Both the position numbers and the translations under genes were made by a program. DNA of 64,000 nt. Source: Pseudomonas sp. B21_DOA. GTDB taxonomy: Bacteria; Pseudomonadota; Gammaproteobacteria; Pseudomonadales; Pseudomonadaceae. The DNA is taken from the NCBI GenBank assembly GCA_030544685.1, contig CP086683.1, forward strand, positions 5,876,485 to 5,940,484. Reading direction: 5' to 3'. A model generated the notes under the pieces. That model saw nothing but the letters and a program-made list of their open reading frames with translations. It searched no databases and was not told the origin of the DNA. Position 1 is the first letter of the stretch; every line of letters starts with the position of its first letter. Of the stretch, positions 19,356-29,177 are shown piece after piece.

Positions 19356-20599
19356 AAATCGCCGTAATTGGCAGCGGTATCGCCGGGCTCACCTGCGCCT
19401 ACCTGCTGAACCGCCGCCACGACATCACCGTGTTCGAAGCGAGTGACTGGGTCGGCGGCCATACCCACACCGTACCGGTGAGCGTGGCCGGGCAATCGTT
19501 CGCCATCGATACCGGCTTCATCGTCTTCAACGACTGGACCTACCCGAATTTCATCCGCTTGCTCAACCAGCTTGGCGTGGCGTTCAAGCCGACCGAAATG
19601 AGCTTTTCGGTAACCGACCCCGACACTGGCGTGGAGTACAACGGCAACAACCTCAACAGTCTGTTCGCCCAGCGCAGCAATCTGTTGTCGCCGGGTTTCT
19701 GGGGCATGCTGCGCGATATTCTGCGTTTCAATAAAGAAGCCCAGCGCGATCTGATCGAACTGCGCATCGCCGCCGACACCACCTTGGATGATTACCTCAA
19801 GGCTGGCGGCTACGGCGAGCGTTTCATCCTGCATTACATCGTGCCGATGGGCGCGGCGATCTGGTCGATGCCGATGGCGGAAATGCTCAATTTCCCGCTG
19901 CAGTTTTTCCTGCGTTTTTTCAAGAATCATGGCCTGTTGTCGGTCAGTGATCGGCCGCAGTGGCAGGTCATCGAAGGCGGTTCCAGTGCCTATATCGCGC
20001 CGCTGACCGCTTCATTCAGCGACAGGATTCGTCTTAACTGTCCGGTCAGCCGCGTCGAGCGCAATCAGCACGGCGTGGTTATCCACAGCCCGGCGGGCCT
20101 CGAACATTTCGACAAAGTGGTGTTCGCCTGTCACAGCGATCAGGCGCTGAACCTGCTGGCCAACCCGAGCGACGCCGAGCGCTCGATTCTCGGCGCCCTG
20201 CTCTACGCCGACAACGACGTCGTGCTGCACACCGACACGCGCCTGCTGCCGACGCGCAAACTCGCCTGGGCCAGCTGGAACTATCGCCTCGGCGGCGCCG
20301 GCCATACGCGCGCGGCGGTCACCTACAACATGAACATTCTGCAGGGCATTGAGAGCGACACCACGTTCTGTGTCAGCCTCAACCAGACCGCAGGGATCAG
20401 CCCCGATAAAGTGCTGGCCCGCTATACCTACGCCCACCCGCAATACACCCTCGCCGCAGCGGCCGCGCAAAACCGTTGGGGCGAACTCGACGGCGAGCAG
20501 CACACGCATTATTGCGGCGCCTACTGGGCCAACGGTTTTCACGAAGATGGCGTGGTCAGCGGCTTGCGCGTCGCCGCCGCGTTCGGTGAAACCCTGTGA
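19352..20599 (+). CDS. FAD-dependent amine-oxidase-type oxidoreductase
   Basis: This 415-residue flavoprotein starts at ATG 19352. It opens with MKIAVIGSGIAGLTCAYLL and the FAD block VFEASDWVGGHTHTV. The body has FIVFNDWTYPNFIRLL and IWSMPMAEMLNFPLQFFLRF. The end reads HYCGAYWANGFHEDGVVSGL, a C-terminal FAD-binding loop. It belongs to the protoporphyrinogen/amine-oxidase superfamily that travels with DUF1365 and CFA-synthase genes. In alphaproteobacteria this set belongs to the singlet-oxygen response. The true substrate is probably a membrane fatty acyl chain, which is inference. Confidence 0.85.
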   Translation: MKIAVIGSGIAGLTCAYLLNRRHDITVFEASDWVGGHTHTVPVSVAGQSFAIDTGFIVFNDWTYPNFIRLLNQLGVAFKPTEMSFSVTDPDTGVEYNGNNLNSLFAQRSNLLSPGFWGMLRDILRFNKEAQRDLIELRIAADTTLDDYLKAGGYGERFILHYIVPMGAAIWSMPMAEMLNFPLQFFLRFFKNHGLLSVSDRPQWQVIEGGSSAYIAPLTASFSDRIRLNCPVSRVERNQHGVVIHSPAGLEHFDKVVFACHSDQALNLLANPSDAERSILGALLYADNDVVLHTDTRLLPTRKLAWASWNYRLGGAGHTRAAVTYNMNILQGIESDTTFCVSLNQTAGISPDKVLARYTYAHPQYTLAAAAAQNRWGELDGEQHTHYCGAYWANGFHEDGVVSGLRVAAAFGETL

Positions 20600-21411
20600 A
20601 CAGCGCCCTGTACAGCGGCATCATCGGCCACCGACGTTTTTCGCCGCGCTGCCACGAATTCCGCTACCGCATCGGTTTGCTCTACCTCGACCTGAGCGAA
20701 CAGGACGCCGTGCTGGCCTTGTCGCCGCTGGCGGGGCGCAGTCGTTTCGCGCCGTTCTCGTTTCGCGAAACCGATTACCTGAAAGCCTTCACCGGCAAGG
20801 GCATGCGCCTGATCGACGCGGTGCGCCAGCAGGTCGGTGCAGCCATCGGTCATGAGCCACAAGGCGCGGTGTGCCTGCTGACGCAGCCGCGCAGTTGGGG
20901 GCTGTCGTTCAATCCCGTGAGTTTCTTCTATTGCCATGAAGCCGACGGTCAACTGGCGGCGATCGTTTGTGAAGTGACCAACACGCCGTGGCGCGAGCGT
21001 TATCACTATGTGCTGCCGGCGCAGGTGCCGACCAGCCTGGTGGATTTCCATCAGCATTTCGCTGTGGCCAAGGCGTTTCACGTCTCGCCGTTTCTGCCCC
21101 GCGACCTCGAATACCGCATGAGCTTCAGCCCCGCTGCGCAAAGCCTTGGCGTGCACATGGCCGATTGGCAGGGCAACGAGAAACTGTTCGACGCCACGCT
21201 GAATCTGCGCCGCGAACCGCTCGATCGTCGCAGCCTGCATCGCTACCTGCGGCGCTTCCCGTGGATGACCGCAAAAACCGCTCTGGCGATTTATTGGCAA
21301 GCGCTGCGACTGCTGTTCAAGCGCGCGCCGATCTTCGCTCATCAGGCTGCCGACGGCAGCTTTAAAACCGCCACCGTGCCTCCGAAGGAGCCGCACCATG
21401 AAATCCTCTAG
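20596..21411 (+). CDS. DUF1365 family protein
   Basis: This 271-residue protein uses a GTG start at 20596 that overlaps the previous stop (GTGA). The N-terminus has the typical HRRFSPRCHEFRYRIGLLYLDL. The middle holds LLTQPRSWGLSFNPVSFFYC and CEVTNTPWRERYHYVL, and AKAFHVSPFLP with MSYRF-like segments follows. DUF1365 proteins have no proven reaction but are almost always encoded between an FAD oxidoreductase and a CFA synthase, as here. The 14-base overlap with the next gene supports a joint pathway acting on membrane lipids. Confidence 0.88.
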   Translation: MNSALYSGIIGHRRFSPRCHEFRYRIGLLYLDLSEQDAVLALSPLAGRSRFAPFSFRETDYLKAFTGKGMRLIDAVRQQVGAAIGHEPQGAVCLLTQPRSWGLSFNPVSFFYCHEADGQLAAIVCEVTNTPWRERYHYVLPAQVPTSLVDFHQHFAVAKAFHVSPFLPRDLEYRMSFSPAAQSLGVHMADWQGNEKLFDATLNLRREPLDRRSLHRYLRRFPWMTAKTALAIYWQALRLLFKRAPIFAHQAADGSFKTATVPPKEPHHEIL

Positions 21412-22662
21412 CCTGCCGCTCAGTCGCTTCAGCACCAACGGTTTGACCGGCACGCTGCTGCGGCGCGGCGTGTTGCGCCAATTGGCGCAGCTCAAACACG
21501 GACAACTGATGGTCGTTGAGGATGGCGAACAAATGCTTTTCGGCACCCCGGGCAGTGCCTTGCTCGGTGAGGTTCACGTGCTTGATCCAGCCCTGTGGGG
21601 CATGGTCGCCAGCAACGGCTCGATCGGCGCCGGCGAAGCATTCATCCACGGCTATTGGAGCTCGCCGGACCTGACGGCTGTGGTGCGCGTGTTCGTCAGC
21701 AATCTCGATGTACTCGATGCCATGGAAGGTGGCCTGGCGCGTCTGGGCCGGCCGTTCGTGCAAGGCTTGCACTGGCTCAATCGCAACACGCGTAAAGGCT
21801 CGCAGAAAAATATTTCGGCGCACTACGACCTCGGCAATGAACTGTTCGAACAGTTTCTCGACCCGACCATGATGTATTCCGCCGCCCAGTTCCTTTCGCC
21901 GAGCGACACCCTGGAACAGGCGCAACTGAACAAACTCGAACGCATCTGCCAGAAACTCGCGCTCAAGCCCAGCGATCACCTGCTGGAAATCGGCACCGGT
22001 TGGGGCAGCATGGCGTTGTACGCGGCGCAGCATTACGGTTGCCGCGTGACCACCACGACGCTGTCGAAAGAGCAGTTCGCGTTCACTGCCAAACGCATCG
22101 AACAATTGGGCTTGCAGGACCGCATCACCCTGCTGCTCAAGGATTACCGCGACCTCAGCGGCGAGTACGACAAACTGGTGTCGATCGAGATGATCGAAGC
22201 GGTCGGCCATCGGTTCCTGCCGACCTACTTCAAGCAATGCGCGCAGTTGCTCAAAAGCAACGGCCTGATGCTGCTCCAGGCGATCACCATTCGCGAGCAA
22301 CGTTATGAACAGGCCAAGCGCAGCGTCGACTTTATCCAGCGCTACATCTTCCCCGGCGGCGCCCTGCCCTCGGTGCACAAGATGCTCGATGTGGTCAGCC
22401 GCGAAACCGACATGAACCTGCTGCACATGGAAGATTTCGGTCTGCATTACGCCAAGACATTGCGCCTGTGGCACGAGAACTTTCGCCTCGCCCATGGCCG
22501 CCTGAGCGAACTGGGCTACGACGATTATTTCCTGCGTTTGTGGGAGTTCTACCTGTGCTACTGCGAGGGCGGTTTTTGGAGCGCACCATCGGCACCGCAC
22601 AACTGTTGCTGGCGAAACCGGCGGCAATGACCGCGCCGCTGCTCGGGCGCTTCGATGCGTGA
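21398..22662 (+). CDS. cfa: Cyclopropane-fatty-acyl-phospholipid synthase family, frame broken near end
   Basis: These SAM-dependent enzymes methylenate or methylate double bonds in phospholipid acyl chains. The SAM site reads LLEIGTGWGSMALYAA (about 192-207), followed by VTTTTLSKEQ. Later come YDKLVSIEMIEAVGHRF, FIQRYIFPGGALPS and a late Cys in YLCYCEGGF. The frame breaks at the T5 run 22573-22577. One added T gives FLERTIGTAQLLLAKP and a stop at 22660-22662 (421 residues). AAGGAG precedes the start. A relative in Rhodobacter (UfaM) makes methylated precursors of furan fatty acids, so this copy may do either reaction. Confidence 0.9.
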
Positions 22663-23146
22663 GCGTGTCGCCAATGCCCTCTTGTTTCAGCTCGGCTGGC
22701 TCGCCTGCGTGCTCGGCGGCAACAGTTTGTGGCTGTTACTTGCACTGGCGACGCTGGTGATTCATCTGCGCTGGATCAGCAGTTGGGCGGAGGAAGGCCG
22801 TTTGATCTTGTGCGTGGTGATTGTCGGCACGGCGGTGGACAGCGTTTTGCGTCAGCTCGGCGTGTTCCGCTTTGCGGATGCGTCTCCGTTGATTCCGTTG
22901 TGGCTGATGCTGCTCTGGGCGCTGCTCGCCACCACATTGCGTCATTGTCTGGCCTGGAGCGCACGGCCATGGTGGCTGGCCAGCGCACTTGGTGCGGTGG
23001 GCGGTGCGTTGTCTTACTACGGCGGCGGACGACTGGCCGGCGTGCAATTTCCCTACGGCGAAGTGTCGACGCTGATCGTCATCGGGCTGCTCTGGGCAGG
23101 GTTGTTCCCACTGTTGCATTTGATGGGGCGGCGTCTGGTGCCGTGA
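22655..23146 (+). CDS. DUF2878 membrane protein
   Basis: This 163-residue protein has about five hydrophobic segments (ANALLFQLGWLACVLGG, SLWLLLALATLVIHL, LILCVVIVGTAVDSVL, PLIPLWLMLLWALLATTL, VSTLIVIGLLWAGLFPLL). It matches the DUF2878 family, an inner-membrane protein seen at the end of the SDR/FAD/DUF1365/CFA cluster. It overlaps the corrected end of cfa by 8 bases, which itself supports the frame correction. Function is unknown. Confidence 0.85.
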   Translation: MRERVANALLFQLGWLACVLGGNSLWLLLALATLVIHLRWISSWAEEGRLILCVVIVGTAVDSVLRQLGVFRFADASPLIPLWLMLLWALLATTLRHCLAWSARPWWLASALGAVGGALSYYGGGRLAGVQFPYGEVSTLIVIGLLWAGLFPLLHLMGRRLVP

Positions 23147-23198
23147 GCGTCCGTCAGCGCTTTCACACCCACAGCGATCACTGCCTTACACTGCCGCC

Positions 23199-23504
23199 AT
23201 GAAAACCATCCCCCTCACACAAGTCGAAGAACCGGCCGTCACCTGCTCGACCTGCGCGGCATGCTGCTGCCAGCTCGAAGTGATGCTGATCACCGACACC
23301 GGCGTGCCTGATCGCTTTATCGATACCGATGAATGGGGCGGTGAAGTAATGCTGCGTCTGGACGACGGCTGGTGCGCCGCGCTGGATCGCGACAGCATGA
23401 TGTGCACGATCTACGAACGCCGCCCGCTGATCTGCCGCGAGTTCGAAATGGGCGCGCCGGAGTGCATCGAAGAACGCCGGGGTATTGCCACAGCCTACCG
23501 CTGA
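23199..23504 (+). CDS. YkgJ-family cysteine cluster protein
   Basis: This is a 101-residue protein with many cysteines: CSTCAACCCQLEV near the N-terminus, then GWCAALD, MMCTIYERRPLICREF and APEC. The family is predicted to bind an iron-sulfur cluster or zinc. The role is unknown. It lies 52 bases past the DUF2878 gene and may be the last gene of the transcript or separately expressed. Confidence 0.85.
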   Translation: MKTIPLTQVEEPAVTCSTCAACCCQLEVMLITDTGVPDRFIDTDEWGGEVMLRLDDGWCAALDRDSMMCTIYERRPLICREFEMGAPECIEERRGIATAYR

Positions 23505-23528
23505 TTTCTTTGACAACGCAGAAACAAC

Positions 23529-23615
23529 TGTGGGAGCGAGCCTGCTCGCGAAGCGGTGTGTCAGCCACCATTTGAATTGACTGACACTCAGCTTTCGCGA
23601 GCAGGCTCGCTCCAC
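23529..23615. repeat. REP pair (inverted)
   Basis: TGTGGGAGCGAGCCTGCTCGCGAA pairs with TTCGCGAGCAGGCTCGCTCC; the right half lacks one C of the usual CCCAC. It lies between convergent genes. Confidence 0.9.
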
Positions 23616-23637
23616 GTTGGTTCCGCGTAGCGGCGGA

Positions 23638-24156
23638 TTACAGCGGCATTGTGTAATGCAGCGCGTAGCTTTCTACACCATCGTTGTCGCTGGACAGGCC
23701 GGCGTTGGAGTAGTGCGTGGCGCGGATGCCGACTTCGTGGCCGCCATTGAAGCGCAGGCCGAAACCGATGCGGTCTTCGAACTGGAAGGAGCCGCCCAGT
23801 TTGTTGCTTTCGTATTCGGTGTTGGAGAAGAACGCCGCGCCGATACCCGCTTCAACGTAGGGTTTGACCGACTGACCGGCAAACTCGTAAACGAATACAG
23901 GCGAGAACGACAGGCTGTTGTTGCTGGAAGTCTTGTCACCTTCCCAGTACGTGTAGGCACCGCTCCAGTAGCCGGTCAGGCGACCGACGTCGCTCTGCAG
24001 CCAGCTCTTGTCCCAGTCGAAATTCATGCCCAGGCGATACGTCATTGTCGAATCGCTGGTACCGCCGACGGCGAATTCAACGCCAGCGGCTTGTGCAGAA
24101 ATGCTTTGCCCCATCAGTGCGGCCGCAATCGCGGCCAAGCAGAATAGTCGCTTCAC
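23638..24156 (-). CDS. pagL: Lipid A 3-O-deacylase PagL
   Basis: PagL is an outer-membrane beta-barrel hydrolase that removes the 3-O-acyl chain of lipid A. The 172-residue precursor has a signal peptide (MKRLFCLAAIAAALMGQSISAQA). An eight-stranded barrel pattern of alternating residues follows. The catalytic His-Ser pair lies in GIRATHYSNAGL (about 144-155), and the protein ends in an aromatic-rich strand (YALHYTMPL). Size matches the family. It is a single gene upstream of murI, as in P. aeruginosa. Confidence 0.93.
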   Translation of the reverse strand: MKRLFCLAAIAAALMGQSISAQAAGVEFAVGGTSDSTMTYRLGMNFDWDKSWLQSDVGRLTGYWSGAYTYWEGDKTSSNNSLSFSPVFVYEFAGQSVKPYVEAGIGAAFFSNTEYESNKLGGSFQFEDRIGFGLRFNGGHEVGIRATHYSNAGLSSDNDGVESYALHYTMPL

Positions 24157-24266
24157 TTTGAAACTTCCTTTTCCGGAACGATCGTTTGGTTTTTAGTTGC
24201 TGCTGTCGCTATAGAAATCTGCGCGTGGTCAGAAGTTCAGCGTATTTCGAGTTATTTCACATTTTT

Positions 24267-25057
24267 TTACAAGTCGAAGTTTTGCACATTCGACGCAGTT
24301 TGGCCCAGCAGAGGTAGGATTTTTCTGAAGGATTGCGCATCAGCACTGGTCCAGAATTTCACTGGCACGCTCGGCCCCTGTGACAGCAGATCACGCTCGG
24401 CCAGCAGCCGTTGCAGCTGCCGGGCCACGGCAGCTCCGGTATCGATCAGGCTGATATCGTCGGCGATCATCGACCTTAGCAACGGCTTGAGAAAAGGATA
24501 ATGGGTGCATCCGAGGATGATCGTATCGCAGCCATGAGCCAGTAAAGGCGTGACGTAACCCTGCAATAACGTGCGCAACTCGGGACTGTGCAGGTCGCCA
24601 CTTTCAATCAGCTCGACCAGCCCCGGGCAGGGCTGAGTGATGACTTTTACGTCAGCCGCGAAGCGATCGAGCAAAGCGGCAAACTTGGCGCTCTGCAACG
24701 TACCTGTCGTTGCCAGCACGCCAACCACGCCGCTACGGGTCGCCGCTGCGGCCGGCTTGACCGCCGGTTCCATGCCGACAATCGGCCAGTCGGGAAAATC
24801 GCGACGCAAGTCGGCAACACCGGCCACGGTCGCGGTATTACACGCCAGCACCAGAGCCTTGGCGCCCTGCTCGCGGAAAAACCGGCCATCACACTGCAAC
24901 GCTGGCGGATGAATTCCGGGGTCTTTTCGCCGTAGGGAATGTGTCCGCAATCGGCGACGTAAAGCAGCGATTCGTTGGGCAGCAAACGCTGGATCTCGCC
25001 GAGGACCGACAAGCCGCCGACCCCGGAGTCGAACACGCCGATTGGCGCTTCACGCAT
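24267..25057 (-). CDS. murI: Glutamate racemase, frame broken
   Basis: MurI makes D-glutamate for peptidoglycan. The N-terminal part is [20 protein letters not shown] with the catalytic Asp, then [13 protein letters not shown]. The first catalytic Cys is in VLACNTAT and the second in [10 protein letters not shown]. The two parts are in different frames, joined by adding one A/T at the A5 run 24877-24881 ([12 protein letters not shown]). The result is 263 residues. MurI is normally essential, so the break is probably artificial. It overlaps moeB by 8 bases. Confidence 0.93.
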
Positions 25058-25805
25058 GGCGGGCGCCACAGACGCTGCAGCCCGGATCGCGCTTGACCCG
25101 CAGTTCACGGAAGCGCGAGCCCAAGGCGTCGATCAGCAACAGCCGCCCCACCAGCGGCTCGCCAAAACCGACCAGCACCTTCAACGCCTCCAGCGCCTGC
25201 AAGCTGCCGACCAGACCGACCAGCGGCCCGACCACACCCGCTTCGCTGCACGTGAGCTCGGCTTCGCTGCCGTGTCCGTACAGGCAGTGATAGCAAGGGC
25301 TCTCGGCACGCCGTGAGTCGAACACCGACAGCTGCCCTTCCAGACGAATGGCCGCGCCGCTGACCAATGGCTTGCGCTCGGCAACACAGGCGGCGTTAAC
25401 CGCCTCACGCGTAGAGAAATTGTCCGAGCAATCGAGCACCAGATCCACCGCCGCCACCGCTGCGGCGAGAGAATCCTCGTCCAGCGCCTGGCGATGGGCG
25501 ATCAATTGAATTTCGGGATTGATCGCACCCAGGCGCTTGAGCGCCGAGTCGACCTTGGACATGCCGACACTGTCGGTGTCGTGAATGATCTGCCGTTGCA
25601 GGTTGGTCAGATCGACCGTGTCGAAATCCGCCAGATGCAACTCGCCGACGCCCGCTGCCGCCAGATACAACGCCACCGGCGCGCCGAGACCGCCAAGGCC
25701 GACGATCAGCACGCGGCTGGCCTTGAGCTTCAGTTGCCCGTCGATGTCGACGTGTTGCAGCAGAATCTGCCGGCTGTAGCGCAGCAATTCCTGATCATTC
25801 AGCAC
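25050..25805 (-). CDS. moeB: Molybdopterin-synthase adenylyltransferase
   Basis: MoeB adenylates the C-terminal Gly-Gly of MoaD in molybdenum cofactor synthesis. The 251-residue ThiF-type protein has the nucleotide loop [21 protein letters not shown] (split here; about 34-54) and the D-F-D-x-V block. [12 protein letters not shown] follows, then two zinc CxxC pairs, SPCYHCLYG and GCSVCGARH. It overlaps prmC by 7 bases and murI by 8 within one minus-strand operon. Confidence 0.94.
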   Translation of the reverse strand: MLNDQELLRYSRQILLQHVDIDGQLKLKASRVLIVGLGGLGAPVALYLAAAGVGELHLADFDTVDLTNLQRQIIHDTDSVGMSKVDSALKRLGAINPEIQLIAHRQALDEDSLAAAVAAVDLVLDCSDNFSTREAVNAACVAERKPLVSGAAIRLEGQLSVFDSRRAESPCYHCLYGHGSEAELTCSEAGVVGPLVGLVGSLQALEALKVLVGFGEPLVGRLLLIDALGSRFRELRVKRDPGCSVCGARHA

Positions 25806-26629
25806 GGCAGGCGCCCCAGACTGATGCGTTGATGGCCGCCCAGATCGGTGCGGCTGTGGACTTCTTCAAAGCCACGAGTGAGCAGCAGGTCACGCACGGC
25901 TTCGGCCTGATCATAGCCGTGTTCGAGCATCAGCCAGCCGCCGGCTTCAAGATGATCCGGCGCCTGCGCAACAATCAGACGCAGATCATCGAGGCCATCT
26001 TCACCGGCGATCAGCGCACTGGCCGGTTCGAAGCGTACATCTCCCTCGACCAGATGCGGATCGGTGGCGGCAATGTACGGCGGGTTGCTGATGATCAGTT
26101 GAAAGCGCTGGCCTGCAAGTGCGCTGAACCAATGGCTGCTCAGCACCGTAGCGTTGTTCAGGTGCAGACGCTGGCGGTTGCGTTCGGCCAGGGCCACGGC
26201 TTCAAGCACACGATCGACGGCGGTGACTTTCCACGCCGGGCGTTCGCTGGCCAAAGCCAAAGCAATCGCACCACTGCCGGTGCCCAGATCGAGGACCTTG
26301 GCCGGGGTTGCCGGCAGCAGCTCAAGGGCTGCCTCTACCAAAAGTTCTGTATCGGGACGCGGGATCAGCGTGTGCGGCGCGACTTCCAGATCGAGTTTCC
26401 AGAAGCCCTGCTGGCCGAGAATGTAGGCCACCGGCTCGCCGCTACGCCGCCGTTGCAGATATTCGGCAAAGGTCAGCGCAGCCTCGCTCGGCACGATGCG
26501 CTCGGGCCAGGTGTGCAGGAAGCTGCGCGACTTGCCCAGTGCGGCGGCCAGGAGCAATTCAGCGTCCAGACGTGCAGTCGGCGAGTCCGGCAACTCAGCA
26601 GCGCGCAACAGGCTGGCGATGATGGTCAT
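25799..26629 (-). CDS. prmC: Release-factor glutamine methyltransferase
   Basis: PrmC (HemK) methylates the Gln of the GGQ motif in release factors RF1 and RF2. The 276-residue protein has an N-terminal helical domain, the SAM motif VLDLGTGSGAIALALA (about 116-131) and the NPPY motif in ISNPPYIA. Its start codon directly abuts the stop of prfA, its substrate gene. Confidence 0.96.
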   Translation of the reverse strand: MTIIASLLRAAELPDSPTARLDAELLLAAALGKSRSFLHTWPERIVPSEAALTFAEYLQRRRSGEPVAYILGQQGFWKLDLEVAPHTLIPRPDTELLVEAALELLPATPAKVLDLGTGSGAIALALASERPAWKVTAVDRVLEAVALAERNRQRLHLNNATVLSSHWFSALAGQRFQLIISNPPYIAATDPHLVEGDVRFEPASALIAGEDGLDDLRLIVAQAPDHLEAGGWLMLEHGYDQAEAVRDLLLTRGFEEVHSRTDLGGHQRISLGRLPC

Positions 26630-27712
26630 TTATTCACCTATCGCTGCGAGTTGGTCAGCCTGATATTCGGCCAGCAACGGCTCGATCACGGCTTCGACGC
26701 CACCGGCGAGAATTTCATCCAGGGAATACAGGGTCAGGTTGACGCGATGGTCGGTGACCCGGCCCTGAGCGTAGTTGTAGGTGCGGATACGCTCGGAACG
26801 ATCGCCGGAGCCGACCAGCAACTTGCGCTCACTGGCAATCGCGTTGGCTGCCGCTGCGTTCTGCTGATCGTTGAGTTTCGCCGACAGCCACGCCATCGCC
26901 CGGGCACGGTTCTTGTGCTGGGAGCGTTCTTCCTGACACTCGACGACGGTGCCGGTCGGGATGTGGGTAATGCGGATCGCCGAGTCGGTGGTGTTGACGT
27001 GCTGACCGCCAGCGCCAGAGGAACGGTAGGTGTCGACACGCAGATCCGCCGGGTTGATCTCGATGGCTTCGCGCTCGTCCGGCTCGGGCAATACCGCTAC
27101 GGTGCACGCCGACGTGTGGATCCGGCCCTGGGATTCGGTGGCGGGTACACGCTGTACACGGTGCGCGCCGGACTCGAATTTCAGTTTGCCGTAAACGTTG
27201 TCGCCTTCGATGCGCGCGATGACTTCTTTATAGCCACCGTGTTCGCCTTCGTTTTCCGAGAGGATTTCGACACGCCAGCCACGCCGCTCGGCATAACGCG
27301 AGTACATGCGGAACAGGTCGCCAGAGAAAATCGCCGCCTCGTCGCCACCGGTGCCGGCGCGAATTTCGAGGAAGACGTTGCGCCCGTCATTCGGATCTTT
27401 CGGCAGCAGCATGCGCTGCAGGTCGGATTCCAGCGTGACCAGCAACTCCTTGGCTTCGCGGACTTCTTCCACGGCCATTTCGCGCATGTCCGGGTCGTTG
27501 TCCTTGAGCAGCGCCTGCGCGCCTTCGAGATCGCTTTGTACGCCGAGCAGCTTTTTATACGCGGCCACTACCGGCTCGAGTTCGGCGTACTCCTTGGAAT
27601 AGGCGCGGAATTTGGCCTGATCGGCAATGACTTCGCCGTCGCCGAGCAGCGCGGTCAGTTCCTCGAAACGGTCCTGGAGAATGTCCAGCTTGTTGAGCAG
27701 TGACGCTTTCAT
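26630..27712 (-). CDS. prfA: Peptide chain release factor 1
   Basis: RF1 ends translation at UAA and UAG. The 360-residue protein has the codon-reading PAT tripeptide in [16 protein letters not shown], and the catalytic GGQ in [15 protein letters not shown] (about 230-236). The family C-terminus is also present. It overlaps hemA by 4 bases, the usual hemA-prfA-prmC order. Confidence 0.98.
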   Translation of the reverse strand: MKASLLNKLDILQDRFEELTALLGDGEVIADQAKFRAYSKEYAELEPVVAAYKKLLGVQSDLEGAQALLKDNDPDMREMAVEEVREAKELLVTLESDLQRMLLPKDPNDGRNVFLEIRAGTGGDEAAIFSGDLFRMYSRYAERRGWRVEILSENEGEHGGYKEVIARIEGDNVYGKLKFESGAHRVQRVPATESQGRIHTSACTVAVLPEPDEREAIEINPADLRVDTYRSSGAGGQHVNTTDSAIRITHIPTGTVVECQEERSQHKNRARAMAWLSAKLNDQQNAAAANAIASERKLLVGSGDRSERIRTYNYAQGRVTDHRVNLTLYSLDEILAGGVEAVIEPLLAEYQADQLAAIGE

Positions 27713-28995
27713 TGCGGTTTTTTATCCGAAAAACTATCCGGTGAGCCCTCAAGGGCAAAGAGTTCCTGGGCCATGGCCAGCGCATCGAGGCGGCCTTCGG
27801 CAGACAGCTTTTTCAACTGCACGCTGGGCGCATGCAAGAGTTTGTTGGTGAGGCCACGGGCCAATTGCCCGAGCACCTCTTCGGCGTTGCCGCCGTTGGC
27901 CAGCAGACGCAGGGCCTTTTGCAATTCTTCGTCACGCAGGCGTTCACTCTGTTGACGATAGGCCTTGAGCACATCGACCGCCGCCAGTTCGCGCAGGCGC
28001 ACCATGAAATCGTCGGCGCCGACCGAGACCATTTCCTCCGCCGCTTGTGCAGCGCCCTGACGGCTCTTGAGGTTCTCGGCGACCACTTCGTGGAGATCAT
28101 CGACGCTGTACAGGTAAACGTCGTCGAGTTCGCCGACTTCCGGCTCGATATCGCGCGGTACCGCAATGTCGACCATGAAGATCGGCTTGTGCTTGCGCAG
28201 CTTCAGCGCACTTTCCACCGCGCCCTTGCCAAGAATCGGCAACTGGCTGGCGGTCGAACTGATGACGATATCGCTGCGCACCAGCTCCGCCGGAATATCC
28301 GAGAGCAGCACCGCGTGAGCGCCGAATTGCTCGGCCAACTGACTGGCGCGCTCCAGCGTGCGGTTGGCGACGACGATGCGCTTGACTCCCAGCTCATGCA
28401 AATGGCGCGCGACCAGCGTAATCGTCTCACCGGCACCGATCAGCAGCGCCTGGCTGCGTTGCAGATCGCTGAAAATCTGTTTCGCCAGGCTCACCGCAGC
28501 AAACGCCACCGACACCGGGTTCTCGCCGATTGCAGTATCGGTACGCACCTGTTTGGCGGCATTGAACGTTGCCTGAAACAGCCGCCCCAGCAGCGGGCCG
28601 ATGGTGCCGGCCTCGCGGGCCACGGCGTAGGCCGACTTCATCTGGCCGAGAATCTGCGGTTCGCCCAACACCAGCGAATCGAGCCCGGAGGCGACGCGCA
28701 TCATGTGACGAACAGCCGCATCGTCTTCATGCACATAGGCACTGGCGCGCAGTTCGTCGAGGCTCAGATGGTGATAATCGGCCAGCCAGCGCAGCACGAC
28801 ATCGGCCGAGAGCTGATCCTGTTCTATATAAAGCTCACTGCGATTGCAGGTGGAGAGGATCGCGGCTTCGCGGCTGTCGGTCAGTCGGCAGAGCTGCTGC
28901 AAGGCCTCCACCAGCTGCTCAGGGGTAAAGGCCACGCGCTCGCGGACGTCTACTGAAGCAGTCTTGTGGTTAATACCGAGTGCAAGGAAGGCCAT
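27709..28995 (-). CDS. hemA: Glutamyl-tRNA reductase
   Basis: HemA reduces glutamyl-tRNA to glutamate-1-semialdehyde, the first committed step of heme synthesis. The 428-residue protein opens [20 protein letters not shown]. The catalytic Cys is in [11 protein letters not shown] (about residue 50), and the NADPH-binding domain has [18 protein letters not shown]-terminal dimerisation helix closes the protein. It is first in the operon hemA-prfA-prmC-moeB-murI and divergent from the TPR lipoprotein gene. Confidence 0.97.
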   Translation of the reverse strand: MAFLALGINHKTASVDVRERVAFTPEQLVEALQQLCRLTDSREAAILSTCNRSELYIEQDQLSADVVLRWLADYHHLSLDELRASAYVHEDDAAVRHMMRVASGLDSLVLGEPQILGQMKSAYAVAREAGTIGPLLGRLFQATFNAAKQVRTDTAIGENPVSVAFAAVSLAKQIFSDLQRSQALLIGAGETITLVARHLHELGVKRIVVANRTLERASQLAEQFGAHAVLLSDIPAELVRSDIVISSTASQLPILGKGAVESALKLRKHKPIFMVDIAVPRDIEPEVGELDDVYLYSVDDLHEVVAENLKSRQGAAQAAEEMVSVGADDFMVRLRELAAVDVLKAYRQQSERLRDEELQKALRLLANGGNAEEVLGQLARGLTNKLLHAPSVQLKKLSAEGRLDALAMAQELFALEGSPDSFSDKKPQ

Positions 28996-29177
28996 TCAAG
29001 GTCGCTGGTGGTGACGTGAAGCCGGCAATTGTCCTACTTCGAAAGATTCAGAACAACTACCGCTGACTATTGTCCCAATCGTCAGCCCCTATAATGGCCA
29101 CAATTGAGTCTCGGTTATGTTTGGCCGAAGGCTTGTGTCATGATGATCCGACCGCAGGTTAGTCGTCCTCTTCCTAT

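Noticed and set aside
25829..27703. 624-residue plus-strand frame opposite prmC and prfA
   Set aside because: Shadow of two certain genes; it has no family features.
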